This document shows, piece by piece, positions 41,621 through 51,276 of a stretch of 64,000 nt of DNA; the first letter of the stretch is position 1; every line of letters starts with the position of its first letter. The DNA is from Gemmatimonadota bacterium. Its GTDB lineage: Bacteria; Gemmatimonadota; Gemmatimonadetes; Gemmatimonadales; GWC2-71-9. The stretch is taken from NCBI GenBank assembly GCA_016720805.1, contig JADKJZ010000005.1:1-64000 (forward strand). The letters are read 5' to 3'. Below the pieces are notes generated by a model, which did no database searches, was not told the origin of the DNA, and was given only the letters and a program-made list of their open reading frames with translations. The position numbers and the translations under genes are program-made.

Positions 41621-41872
41621 TCAGAACTTCCCGACGGAGAGGAACTCGTCGGCCGGGATCACCAGCGTCCTGTGCTCCGGCGGCACCCCGAACTTCCGCA
41701 GCTGGGCCAGCCATCCCTCCCGGTCATTCCCGGGCTCGAGGATCGTGGTGTCGCGCATCACGACCCCGCGCTCCTGGCGCTCGTGCCAGCGACCGACGTA
41801 GGTCCGGCCGCTGGCCCCCTCGATCAGCACGGTGATCCCGTGCAGCTCGTCGTGCCCGGGGTGAAGCACCAT
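41621..41872 (-). CDS. Small hypothetical protein downstream of bacilliredoxin
   Basis: An 83-residue protein from an ATG six bases beyond the bacilliredoxin stop. It reads as a compact SH3-like beta barrel: ELHGITVLIEGASGRTYVGRWHERQERGVVMRDTTI, then a short helix (REGWLAQLRKFG) and HRTLVIPADEFLSVGKF. No named family. The tight spacing to the bacilliredoxin gene implies one transcript, so it may act in the same thiol-stress response. It ends in the adjacent 7-bp repeat. Confidence 0.6.
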   Translation of the reverse strand: MVLHPGHDELHGITVLIEGASGRTYVGRWHERQERGVVMRDTTILEPGNDREGWLAQLRKFGVPPEHRTLVIPADEFLSVGKF

Positions 41873-41877
41873 GCCGC

Positions 41878-42300
41878 TCACGCGCAGTGGGTCTCGAAGG
41901 CGGTGACGATCGCGGCGGCGATCATCTCGGGCGACCGCCCCTCGATCTCGTGCCGATGGATGAACGCGACCACCTCGCCATCCTTGAGCAACGCCGCCGA
42001 CGGCGATGACGGCTGGTACTGCCCGAAGTACGACCGCACGCGCGCCGTGGCGTCGAGGTCCTGCCCCGCAAATACCGTCAACAGCTTCGCCGGCTTGGCC
42101 GTCGCCGTCGCGAGTGCCTTGGCCAGCGCCGGCCGTGCGCCACCCGCTGCGCAACCGCACATCGAGTTCACGAAGACGAACGCGGTCCCTTCCGCATTGC
42201 CGAGCGCGGCATCGACCTCGTCGACGGTCTTCATTTCCTGCACGCCGAGGCGGGTGACTTCTTCGCGCATCGGCTTGATCATCAGTTCGGGGTAAGGCAT
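41878..42300 (-). CDS. Bacilliredoxin (BrxA/BrxB, YphP/YqiW family)
   Basis: A 140-residue thioredoxin-fold protein with the diagnostic CGC motif (VNSMCGCAAGGARPAL near residues 45-60). The N-terminal MPYPELMIKPMREEVTRLGV and the EIEGRSPEMIAAAIVTAFE tail are typical. In Firmicutes such proteins remove bacillithiol from protein cysteines; whether this host makes bacillithiol cannot be told from this window. It lies downstream of sufU on the same strand, separated by a 7-bp-repeat hairpin, and fits a redox/Fe-S stress neighbourhood. Confidence 0.93.
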   Translation of the reverse strand: MPYPELMIKPMREEVTRLGVQEMKTVDEVDAALGNAEGTAFVFVNSMCGCAAGGARPALAKALATATAKPAKLLTVFAGQDLDATARVRSYFGQYQPSSPSAALLKDGEVVAFIHRHEIEGRSPEMIAAAIVTAFETHCA

Positions 42301-42316
42301 AGGGTGGAGCTCCTAG

Positions 42317-42440
42317 TTAAGTCGTTAGTCGTTAGTCGTTAGTCGTTAGTCGTTAGTCGTTAGTCGTTAGTCGTTAGAAAAAGCCGTGAGCGTGGGGTTT
42401 CCGGTCACACCCTAACGACCAATGACTAACGACCAACGAC
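42317..42440. repeat. Long hairpin made of 7-bp repeats, after sufU
   Basis: About eight CGTTAGT units (42317-42376) face degenerate ACTAACG/ACCAACG units at 42412-42440 across a 35-bp spacer. It separates sufU from the bacilliredoxin gene and may terminate or stabilise the suf transcript. Confidence 0.85.
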
Positions 42441-42869
42441 TCAGGTCCCGGGATTCAAAGCTTCTTTGAGCACGTGCCACACCATCGTCGCACACTTCAC
42501 GCGCATCGGATACACCGACAATCCCTTGAAGGCGACCAATTTGCCGAGGCCGTCCAAGTCACCGGGCTGGCCGGTGAGCATGGCGTGGAAGCCGTCGAAG
42601 AGCGCCATCGCCTCGGGGATCGTCTTCCCCTTGATGGCGGTGGTCATCATCGAGGAGGAGGCGCGGCTGACCGCGCATCCCTGCCCCTGGAAGCCGACCT
42701 CGGTGATCCGCCCCTCGGCGTCGACCACCAGGTCGAGCGACACTTCGTCGCCGCAGAGCGGGTTGCGCCCCTCGGCGTGATGCGTTGGCGCGTCGAGCCG
42801 CTTGAAGTTCCGCGGCGAGCGATCGTGCTCGATGATCAGCGTCTGGTACATCTCGTCCATGCCGGCCAT
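42441..42869 (-). CDS. sufU: Fe-S cluster assembly sulfurtransferase/scaffold SufU
   Basis: A 142-residue IscU-like SufU. Ligand cysteines are in place: NPLCGDEVSL near 40, GQGCAVSRASSSMM near 66 and RVKCATMVW near 126, with the conserved Asp after the first Cys. The insertion between the second and third Cys (KGKTIPEAMALFDGFHAMLTG) is typical of the zinc-binding SufU type that accepts sulfur from SufS. The ATG overlaps the sufS stop. Last gene of sufRBCDSU. Confidence 0.96.
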   Translation of the reverse strand: MAGMDEMYQTLIIEHDRSPRNFKRLDAPTHHAEGRNPLCGDEVSLDLVVDAEGRITEVGFQGQGCAVSRASSSMMTTAIKGKTIPEAMALFDGFHAMLTGQPGDLDGLGKLVAFKGLSVYPMRVKCATMVWHVLKEALNPGT

Positions 42870-44068
42870 CAGCGGAAGAGCTCCCGCACCTTCTCGAGCC
42901 CCGTCCCCAGGGCACGCACGTCGGCCTCGGTCGTGTAGGGCCCGAACGAGGCACGCGCCGTCGCCGGCACGCCGAAGCGGGCATGCAACGGCTGGGTGCA
43001 GTGGTGGCCCGCGCGAATGCAGATCCCGCGCGAGTCGAGGATCGAGGCGATATCGTGCGGATGCGCACCAGTCATCGTGAAGGTCAGCACCCCGACGCTC
43101 TGCGTCGGCTTGGCCAGCAACTTCACGCCTGGGATGGCCTCGAGCATTTCGCGGCCGAGGTGGAGCAGCCGTTCGTCTTCGGCCTGCCACGCCGCGCGGT
43201 CCTCGGACATGACCCACTGCATCGCGGCGTCCATCCCGATGACGCCCGCGATGTTCGGCGTCCCCGCCTCGAAGCGCTGCGGCCCCGACGCGAAGGTGGT
43301 CCGCTCGAAGGAGACGCGGTCGATCATGTCGCCGCCCCCCTGATAGGGCGGCATCGCGGCCAGCAGTTCTCGCCGCGCCCAGAGGACGCCGACACCGGTC
43401 GGCCCGAAGAGCTTGTGGGCGGAGAAGCAGTAGAAGTCGGCGCCGAGCGCCGTCAGGTCAACCGGGAAGTGCCCGACCGCTTGCGCGCCGTCGACCAGCA
43501 CCGGGACACCGTGGACCCGCGCCATGCTGGTCAGCTGGGCGATCGGGTTGATGGTGCCAAGCGTGTTCGAGACGTGCGCCACCGCGAGCAGCGCCGGCCC
43601 CTCGGCCAGCAACTTCCCGGCGGCCGCGAGGTCGAGCTCGCCCGTGTCGGTGACCGGGATCGCCTTCAGTGCCGCGCCGGCCAGCTGCCAGGGAACGATG
43701 TTGGCGTGGTGCTCCATCTCGGTGACCAGCACCCACGTCCCCGGCCCGACCTTGGGGTGGAGGAACGACTGCGCCACCAGATTGGTCGAGCCGGTGGTGC
43801 CGGTGGTGAAGACGATCTCGTCCTCGCGCACGCCGCCGAGAAAACGCGCCACGGTGGCGCGGGTTCCGTCGTAGGCCATCGTGGCGCGCTCGGAGAACTC
43901 GTAGACACCGCGATGGATGTTGGCGTTCCACCCCTCGTAGAACGCCATCTCGGCGTCGATCACGACCTGGGGCTTCTGCGTGGTGGCGCCGCTGTCGAGG
44001 TACACCAGCGGCTCCCCGCGCGAGGTGCGGGCAAAGATCGGGAACTGCGCCCGCACGGACTCACTCAT
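42869..44068 (-). CDS. sufS: Cysteine desulfurase SufS
   Basis: A 399-residue group II cysteine desulfurase that supplies sulfur to SufU and the SufBCD scaffold. PLP is bound through Lys in CFSAHKLFGPTGVG near 226; MEHHANIVPWQ near 118 is the substrate/PLP His region. The catalytic Cys lies in IRAGHHCTQPLH near 357 on the short loop of group II enzymes. NTLGTINPI and GTPNIAGVIGM are further family motifs. The ATG overlaps the sufD stop (ATGA). Cytosolic. Confidence 0.97.
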   Translation of the reverse strand: MSESVRAQFPIFARTSRGEPLVYLDSGATTQKPQVVIDAEMAFYEGWNANIHRGVYEFSERATMAYDGTRATVARFLGGVREDEIVFTTGTTGSTNLVAQSFLHPKVGPGTWVLVTEMEHHANIVPWQLAGAALKAIPVTDTGELDLAAAGKLLAEGPALLAVAHVSNTLGTINPIAQLTSMARVHGVPVLVDGAQAVGHFPVDLTALGADFYCFSAHKLFGPTGVGVLWARRELLAAMPPYQGGGDMIDRVSFERTTFASGPQRFEAGTPNIAGVIGMDAAMQWVMSEDRAAWQAEDERLLHLGREMLEAIPGVKLLAKPTQSVGVLTFTMTGAHPHDIASILDSRGICIRAGHHCTQPLHARFGVPATARASFGPYTTEADVRALGTGLEKVRELFR

Positions 44069-45384
44069 CCCAGCATCTCCTCGAGCCGATCGCGCACGAT
44101 CCGCTCGATGCCGTTCCGCACCGCGGGAATGGTCACCTCGGTCAGCACTTCCGCCGCGAAGGCCCAGATCAGGAGTTCCTGCGCCGTGCGGCCGCCGATG
44201 CCGCGCGTCTGCAGATAGTAGCGCTGCTGCTCGTTCAAACGGCCGACCGTGGCGCCGTGGGTGCACTTCACGTCGTCGGCGAAGATCTCGAGCTGCGGCT
44301 TGGTGTCGACCTTGGCCTGATCGGAGAGGAGCAGGTTGCGGTTGGTCTGCTTGGCATCGGTCTTCTGCGCGATCGGCTCGACGAAGACCTTGCCGTTGAA
44401 GACGGCGCGCGACTTGTCGGCCAACACGCCCTTGTAGACCTCCCACGAGTTGCAGTTGGGCTGGTCGTGGAAGATCGCCGAGTGGGTATCGGCGAGCTGC
44501 TCGTGCTGCGTGAGGTAGAGGCCGTACATCAGCGTCTCGACCTGCTCGCCCGCGAGACGGGCATGCAGGTTGTGGCGCGACACCTTCCCGCCGATCGACA
44601 GCGCGAACGAGCGGTAGTGCGACGCCCGGGCCTGATGCGCGTGGGTGTAGCCGACATGCCAGGCGCGGGCGCCTTCGCGCTGCACCCGGATGTGCTCGAC
44701 CCACGACGCTTCGCCAAGCACCACCTCGGTGACGGCATTGCTCAGGTGGAGTGTGTCGGCCAGCGAAACGAACTGTTCCACGACGGCGCCGCGTGCGGCC
44801 TTGGCCGCAGTGATCAGCACGCGCGGCGCGACCAGGGCGCCATCCGCGGCGGAGGTCGTCAGGTGCAAGATCTCGAGCGGCGCCGCCAGTTCCGTCCCGG
44901 CGGCGAGGTGCAGCACCACGCCATCGGTGAAGGTCGCCAGCGAGAGCGCCGAGAACGGCGTCGCAGTCGGCAGCGCGATGGTGCCGAGGTGCGTCTCGAC
45001 CGCGGCGTCACCGGCGGCAATTGCCGCTCGCAATGACGAGGCCTGAATGGAGGCCGGGAGGTTCGAGAGCGCCGCGACGAAGACGCCGTCGACCAGGACG
45101 GCGAGCGGTCCATCGGCAAGACGCAGCGCGGCGACATCCGCCGCCGTCACCGGCGCCGAGGCGCCGACGGCCGTCCACGCGGTGGCCGCAATCGGGGCGA
45201 CCGGCGTGAAGCGCCACTCTTCGTCGCGCGTCGACGGGACGCCGACTTCGGCGAAGCGGGCGGCGGCCGCCTGACGGCGGGCCACGAGCCATGCCGGCCC
45301 GGTGCCGGTGGCTGCGTCGGCGAGGGCAGCGAACGCCATGGCGCCCACGCTGATCGAGGGCGTGATGCTCGTGGTGCTGCTCAT
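44065..45384 (-). CDS. sufD: Fe-S cluster assembly protein SufD
   Basis: A 439-residue SufD, partner of SufB and SufC in the SufBC2D scaffold. The C-terminal beta-helix core is recognisable: HNLHARLAGEQVETLMYGLYL, FNGKVFVEPIAQKTDAKQTNRNLLLSD and KCTHGATVGRLNEQQRYYLQTRGI, which includes the conserved interface His after Cys-Thr. The N-terminal domain is Ala-rich and variable. The start at 45384 (ATG) overlaps the sufC stop by one base; upstream in-frame codons belong to sufC. Confidence 0.96.
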   Translation of the reverse strand: MSSTTSITPSISVGAMAFAALADAATGTGPAWLVARRQAAAARFAEVGVPSTRDEEWRFTPVAPIAATAWTAVGASAPVTAADVAALRLADGPLAVLVDGVFVAALSNLPASIQASSLRAAIAAGDAAVETHLGTIALPTATPFSALSLATFTDGVVLHLAAGTELAAPLEILHLTTSAADGALVAPRVLITAAKAARGAVVEQFVSLADTLHLSNAVTEVVLGEASWVEHIRVQREGARAWHVGYTHAHQARASHYRSFALSIGGKVSRHNLHARLAGEQVETLMYGLYLTQHEQLADTHSAIFHDQPNCNSWEVYKGVLADKSRAVFNGKVFVEPIAQKTDAKQTNRNLLLSDQAKVDTKPQLEIFADDVKCTHGATVGRLNEQQRYYLQTRGIGGRTAQELLIWAFAAEVLTEVTIPAVRNGIERIVRDRLEEMLG

Positions 45385-46151
45385 CAGACTGCCACTCCCT
45401 CGGGCAGGCCCGTCAGCCACTCGTAGCCCTTCGCCTCGAGCTCGTGCGCCAGCTCCTTGCCGCCTGACTTCACGATCTTCCCGCCGGCCAGCACATGCAC
45501 GAAATCCGGCACGATGTAATCGAGCAGGCGCTGGTAGTGGGTCACCAGGATGATGGCGCGTTCCGGCGAGCGGAGCTTGTTGACGCCGTCGGCGACAATC
45601 CGCAGCGCATCGATGTCGAGGCCGGAGTCGGTCTCGTCGAGGATCGCGAGCTTCGGCTCAAGCACCGCCATCTGCAGGATCTCGTTCCGCTTCTTCTCGC
45701 CACCGGAGAAGCCGAAGTTGACCGCCCGCTCCATGATCTCCGGGCCCCACTCGACCACCTTGAGCTTCTCCTCGAGCAGGTCGAGGAAGTCCATCGGGTC
45801 GAGCTCGTCGAGCCCGCGCGCCTTGCGGACCTCGTTGTACGCCATGCGGAGGAAGTAGGCGTTGGTCACGCCCGGGATCTCCACCGGATACTGGAATGCC
45901 AGGAAGACGCCGGCCCAGGCGCGCTCCTCCGCCTCCATGTCGAGCAGGTCCTCGCCCTCGAGCGTCGCGGTGCCGCTGGTGACGTCGTAGGCCGGATGCC
46001 CCGAGAGCACCTGCGCCAGCGTGCTCTTGCCGGAGCCGTTCGGGCCCATGATGGCGTGGACTTCGCCGGCGTTCACGGTCAGCGAGATCCCCTTGAGGAT
46101 CTCCTTCTCGTCGACGGAGGCGTGGAGGTTCGAGATCTGGAGCAGTGCCAT
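45384..46151 (-). CDS. sufC: Fe-S cluster assembly ATPase SufC
   Basis: A 255-residue ABC-type ATPase that drives conformational change of SufB-SufD. Walker A GPNGSGKSTLAQ near 36-47, signature FSGGEKKRNEILQM and Walker B LAILDETDSGLDIDAL are present; the D-E-T-D-S-G-L-D form is characteristic of SufC. The H-loop is VTHYQRLLDYI. Cytosolic, no membrane segment. A 7-bp-repeat hairpin fills the 120-bp gap to sufB. Confidence 0.98.
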   Translation of the reverse strand: MALLQISNLHASVDEKEILKGISLTVNAGEVHAIMGPNGSGKSTLAQVLSGHPAYDVTSGTATLEGEDLLDMEAEERAWAGVFLAFQYPVEIPGVTNAYFLRMAYNEVRKARGLDELDPMDFLDLLEEKLKVVEWGPEIMERAVNFGFSGGEKKRNEILQMAVLEPKLAILDETDSGLDIDALRIVADGVNKLRSPERAIILVTHYQRLLDYIVPDFVHVLAGGKIVKSGGKELAHELEAKGYEWLTGLPEGVAV

Positions 46152-46167
46152 TCGTTGAGATCCTTGA

Positions 46168-46273
46168 ACAGGTCGTTAGTCGTTAGTCATTGGTCGTTAG
46201 AGGTTGGTCATTCCGTGGCAGGGCAGGCGATCGCTCGGCACCCTAACGACTAACGACCAACGACTAACGGCTC
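46168..46273. repeat. Hairpin of 7-bp repeats between sufB and sufC
   Basis: CGTTAGT-type units (46171-46199) face ACTAACG/ACCAACG units (46243-46269). It uses the same heptamer as the tract after sufU, so both breaks in the suf operon carry the same element; it may set relative expression of sufB and sufCDSU. Confidence 0.8.
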
Positions 46274-47703
<1,430 letters not shown>

Positions 47704-47707
<4 letters not shown>

Positions 47708-48390
47708 GAAGCCTCCAAGCCTGCGTCGTCGCCCGGATTGGCGACTCGATAGCTGCATGTGCCGCAACCGCCCGCGATGCGCGAGCGGCGCTCGATTGGT
47801 GCCCCGAAGACCTGCGCCAGGAAGCGTTCCTCGGCGGCGCAGACTTCAGGAAAACGTTCCGCGACCAGGCGATGCGGACAGTGGTGCTCGGTGAGGAGCC
47901 CCCCCGTCGCCGCATGCACCCAGGTCGCCATGTACCCCTCGGCGTCGAGCACCCGCGCGACCACCTCTCCCCGCTGCTCCGGGGTGACTCCGCGCGTCTC
48001 GACCTCCAGCCGCTCGGCGAGCGACCGGTACTGCTGCTCCAGCAGCGCCACCGCCGCGTCCCGCCCCGACGTCGCGACCAGGTGGTCGAGCAGGTCGGTC
48101 AGGGTCCGCTCGTAGCGGTCCGGAAAGAGGCTATGTCCTTTGGGAGTAAGGCGATAGGTGTGCGCCGGGGCGCCGACACCCTTCGAGGTCCGGTCGAACC
48201 CGACGACCCCCTCGGCCTCCAACTCCTTCAGATGATGCCGCACCGCGTTCAGCGAATACCCCAGCGCGGCCGCAAGATCCCCGGCCGTCGCCCCACCCTC
48301 GCGCTTCAGGTGCAGCAGCACCAGCCCGCGGGGACCGCGGTGCCCGACCGGAACGGCCGTATCAGCAAAGGAAAGCGCTGGAGATGCCAT
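47704..48390 (-). CDS. sufR: SufR-type Fe-S-sensing transcriptional regulator
   Basis: A 228-residue winged-helix regulator. The N-terminal HTH reads EGGATAGDLAAALGYSLNAVRHHLKELEAEGVV near 31-63, and the wing VGAPAHTYRLTPKG. The C-terminal half carries the cluster-ligand cysteines in HHCPHRLVAERFPEVC and GGCGTCSY near 173-217, the SufR pattern. Such proteins repress suf when their Fe-S cluster is intact. As first gene of sufRBCDSU it most likely autoregulates. The ATG at 48390 has no ribosome site, and a good promoter would start transcription about three bases upstream, so it may be leaderless. Confidence 0.93.
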
Positions 48391-48399
48391 AAGGGGGCA

Positions 48400-48428
48400 A
48401 GACTACGCGGAATTTGGGGATTTGTCAA
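48400..48428 (-). promoter_or_regulatory. Probable sigma-70 promoter of the suf operon
   Basis: Read on the minus strand, TTGACA (48423-48428) is a perfect -35, followed 17 bp later by TAGTCT (48400-48405) as a weak -10. Transcription would begin near 48393, three bases before the sufR ATG, so a leaderless message is predicted. The SufR operator should overlap it, but I see no certain palindrome. Confidence 0.5.
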
Positions 48429-48486
48429 TTCGTGCGAAGATATTGGTGCGATTGCCCATGTTACCCATGCGGTTGGTCGTCGTGTG

Positions 48487-48516
48487 TGTAAGGGCGCAGC
48501 ATGCTGCGCCCCTACA
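48487..48516. repeat. Palindrome between sufR and patatin gene
   Basis: Core GGGCGCAGCATGCTGCGCCC (48492-48511) extended by TGTA/TACA with one mismatched pair. It lies upstream of the suf promoter and just beyond the 3' end of the patatin gene. Confidence 0.9.
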
Positions 48517-48539
48517 CAGATCTCACCGCACGGACGGGG

Positions 48540-50699
48540 TCAAAACCACCGCCCCACCCTCAAGAACAACGCCTCCCGTCCCGCATCGTTCCAGCCATAC
48601 TCCACACGGACCGGACCGAGGGGAGTGTCCGAGCCGATCCCGACTCTGGCGCCGGCAACCCAGCCGCCCCGCGCAAAGACCCCGCGGGACCGGAGCGCGA
48701 GGTCGCGATTGGTAGCCGTGCCGTCCGTGCTCGGGAGACCGATCAGCGTCGTGGGCGTGCTTCCGATCGCGGTTCGGCCGATCGCGCCCTGCAACCGAAC
48801 CCGGAGCGGACCGATGACCGCGCGGGAGACCGCCAAGGCGCCGAACGCCTCGCGGTCGCCACGGCGTTCGCCGAGGTGGAGGCCGGGGAAGCCGTCCTCG
48901 CCGCCGAGCGAGAAGGTGAGCGGCACGGGCAGCATCTCGCCGACGCCGAGGCGGAGGTGAGGCTCGAAGCGCATCCCGCCCCACTCGCCACGGCTTCGGA
49001 ATTCGCCGGTGACCAAGCGATAGCGTGAGGTGTACGCTGCCTCCACGCGCGTCGCCTGGTCGCGATCGTCACTCAGTCGCTCGATGATCAGGCGACCACC
49101 GGCGGCGGAGGCGGTGGATCGGAACCGCGTCCGCAGATCGGCCGCATCCCAGCTGCGGAACTCTGCCATCAGCGAGAGCCGCACGTCACGGCCGACGAAC
49201 CGCTCGACGCCGGTGGTGATGGCGAGATGCTGCAGGTCATCGGAAGGCACTTCGAAGCCGTCCACATCGAAGCGGCGCACATCCTCGCCATGCAAGCCGA
49301 GTGTCGCGACGGGTGAGAAGACGGCGCGGCCGAGCAGCGTCTGGCGCCGACCAGTCAGGTCGAGGTCACGACGAAAGCGACCGAGCGCCAGTACACCGGA
49401 TGCTTCGGCGTGCAGCACCGGAAGATTGCGATCGGCGAAGCCACCCCACACTCGCCCACCGAGCTCGGTGTCATACGCGATTCCGATGCCGGCCACGCGG
49501 CGCGGCAACCGTCGCAGGATCGGCTGCAGACGGACCGTGTCGCCGCTGCCGACCGGACCGAGCCAGATCTCGCGGAAGACCTCGCGCTCGCCGAGCGAAA
49601 AGAGTTGCGCCTGCAACTCGGCCTCGTTCACCGCGCGGGGCGCCTCGAGCGCGAGGGTGCGTCGCAGCAGCCGTACACCGGAGGGGTCGGATGCATCACC
49701 ACGGAGCCCAAGCAACTTCCGCGGCATTGCGATCGGCGGACGCGGCGTGGCGGCGAGCCCCTGACAACTCCAGCGCGCCACCATCGAATCACCGGCAATG
49801 CGGCCGAGGCGAATGAGCGAATCGACGGCCGCGGACGAAAAATCGAGTGCACGAAATCCTTCGACCGAGGGCCGGATCATCAGGTCGTCGGCCCCGAGTG
49901 AGTCGGCTGGCTGGCGGAAGAGCCAATTGAGGAGACGATCAGCGATCACCAGTGGTGAATCGAGATCGAGGGTGTCGGCCGGCCGTTCGGTGACGTCGCT
50001 GACCAGGACGCGCACCGCGCCTTCGTTGCGGGCGACACCAACCGGAATGTTGGCCGCCAAGCCGCCGTCGGTGAGGGTCAACGCGCCGATCTTCTCGGGA
50101 GAGAAGACCAACGGAATCGCGATCGACGCGCGCACCGCCTGGGCGAGGTCGCCGCCACGCAACACCACCACGCTGCGATCGCGCAGGTTGGTGGCCACCA
50201 CGCGCAGCGGAATCGGGAGGTGATCGAAGTTGCCGCGTGCGAGGAGGTTGCCGCGAAGCATCGCCCCGTTGAGCGCCGCGGTCACCTGATACTGCCGGAC
50301 TGCGGGACTCTGGATCGAGAAGCCGGCCTCGCCCTCTTCCCAGAGCAGCAGCGGAAGGAGCGATCCCCAGACGACGGGGCCGCGGAGTTCCTTGGCGCGG
50401 AAGATGTCACGGGCGGCGAGCGCCCGTGCGAGGGAATCGATCTCGCGAGCCGGATAGCCGGCGGCATAGAGCGCGCCGATCATGGCGCCCATCGAGGTGC
50501 CGACGATCAGGTCGGGGCGGACGCCAGCGGCTTCGAGCGCGGCAATCACCCCCACATGCGCCAGTCCCTTGGCGCCGCCGCCGCTCAAGACCAGGGCGGT
50601 GACGCCCGGGCGGCAGGCAGGTGCCTGTGCTGGCATTGCGGTCGCCGTGATGGCGCAGCCGAGGAGGGCAACAAGGGTCCGACGAGCCAGCGAGATCAT
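48540..50699 (-). CDS. Patatin-like phospholipase with outer-membrane barrel (type Vd autotransporter)
   Basis: A 719-residue protein. A signal peptide (MISLARRTLVALLGCAITATAMPAQA) precedes a patatin domain: oxyanion loop VLSGGGAKGLAHVGVI near 37-52, nucleophile VGTSMGAMIGALYAAG near 68 and catalytic Asp in LTDGGLAANIPVG near 218. A POTRA-like segment (FREIWLGPVGSGDTV) near 400 and a C-terminal beta-barrel of the Bac_surface_Ag/Omp85 type follow, ending in a terminal Phe (LRVGRWF) as in outer-membrane proteins. This is the PlpD layout: a lipase secreted or displayed through its own barrel. The ATG at 50699 gives the signal peptide; longer in-frame extensions upstream lack coding character. 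Confidence 0.93.
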   Translation of the reverse strand: MISLARRTLVALLGCAITATAMPAQAPACRPGVTALVLSGGGAKGLAHVGVIAALEAAGVRPDLIVGTSMGAMIGALYAAGYPAREIDSLARALAARDIFRAKELRGPVVWGSLLPLLLWEEGEAGFSIQSPAVRQYQVTAALNGAMLRGNLLARGNFDHLPIPLRVVATNLRDRSVVVLRGGDLAQAVRASIAIPLVFSPEKIGALTLTDGGLAANIPVGVARNEGAVRVLVSDVTERPADTLDLDSPLVIADRLLNWLFRQPADSLGADDLMIRPSVEGFRALDFSSAAVDSLIRLGRIAGDSMVARWSCQGLAATPRPPIAMPRKLLGLRGDASDPSGVRLLRRTLALEAPRAVNEAELQAQLFSLGEREVFREIWLGPVGSGDTVRLQPILRRLPRRVAGIGIAYDTELGGRVWGGFADRNLPVLHAEASGVLALGRFRRDLDLTGRRQTLLGRAVFSPVATLGLHGEDVRRFDVDGFEVPSDDLQHLAITTGVERFVGRDVRLSLMAEFRSWDAADLRTRFRSTASAAGGRLIIERLSDDRDQATRVEAAYTSRYRLVTGEFRSRGEWGGMRFEPHLRLGVGEMLPVPLTFSLGGEDGFPGLHLGERRGDREAFGALAVSRAVIGPLRVRLQGAIGRTAIGSTPTTLIGLPSTDGTATNRDLALRSRGVFARGGWVAGARVGIGSDTPLGPVRVEYGWNDAGREALFLRVGRWF

Positions 50700-50861
50700 G
50701 GCGCGAAACGTAACGCGCCGGGTGGCCACGGCGGTCGGCGGCATGCCCCGAAATCGTCTCCCCCTTGCGCCGGGGGCGGGCGCGTTCCTACACTCTCCCC
50801 TGACCGCGGGACCCCCTACCCGTGTAACCCAGCCGGCGCAGTCCGGAGGAGTGCTCGTTCG

Positions 50862-51125
50862 ATGCCGTACATCATTACCGATGCCTGTATCGGCGTGAAG
50901 GATCGCGCCTGCGTGGATGTCTGCCCCGTCGACTGCATTTACGAAGGGGAGGAGCAGCTCTTCATCCACCCCGATGAGTGCATTGACTGTGGCGCCTGTG
51001 AACCGGAGTGCCCGGTCAGCGCGATCTATCCGGAGGAAGATGTGCCGGCGAACCTCCAGGCGTTCATCGCGAAGAACAAGGACATCTTCGACTCGGACAC
51101 GCCGCCGGGACGTCCGCGCAAGTAA
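50862..51125 (+). CDS. Ferredoxin, 7Fe/8Fe type
   Basis: An 87-residue ferredoxin. The first cluster region reads CIGVKDRACVDVCPVDCIYEG and the second CIDCGACEPECPVSAIYPEED, so a [4Fe-4S] plus a [3Fe-4S]/[4Fe-4S] cluster are expected as in Azotobacter FdI-like and Mycobacterium FdxA proteins. The C-terminal tail ANLQAFIAKNKDIFDSD matches that family. ATG at 50862 with GGAGGA about ten bases upstream. A single-gene transcript, divergent from the patatin gene, with a strong terminator directly after it. Cytosolic electron carrier. Confidence 0.97.
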   Translation: MPYIITDACIGVKDRACVDVCPVDCIYEGEEQLFIHPDECIDCGACEPECPVSAIYPEEDVPANLQAFIAKNKDIFDSDTPPGRPRK

Positions 51126-51145
51126 CCGCGTGAGCGCACCAACGA

Positions 51146-51183
51146 GACGCCCCCGGAGCCAAAGCTCCGGGGGCGTCCTTATT
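51146..51183 (+). terminator. Intrinsic terminator after ferredoxin
   Basis: A perfect 14-bp stem (GACGCCCCCGGAGC / GCTCCGGGGGCGTC) with a CAAA loop, then CTTATT. It starts 20 bp after the ferredoxin stop. Confidence 0.9.
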
Positions 51184-51276
51184 GGCAGGATACCTGCTGT
51201 CTGGCGGTGACGAAGGGGGAAGGATCGTCGGGGCCGCCACAGAGAAATACGCCCGGCCCCGGCCAATGGTTTCAGG

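Noticed and set aside
42317..42376. Possible CRISPR array
   Set aside because: Units are 7 bp in direct tandem with no spacers and no cas genes in the window.
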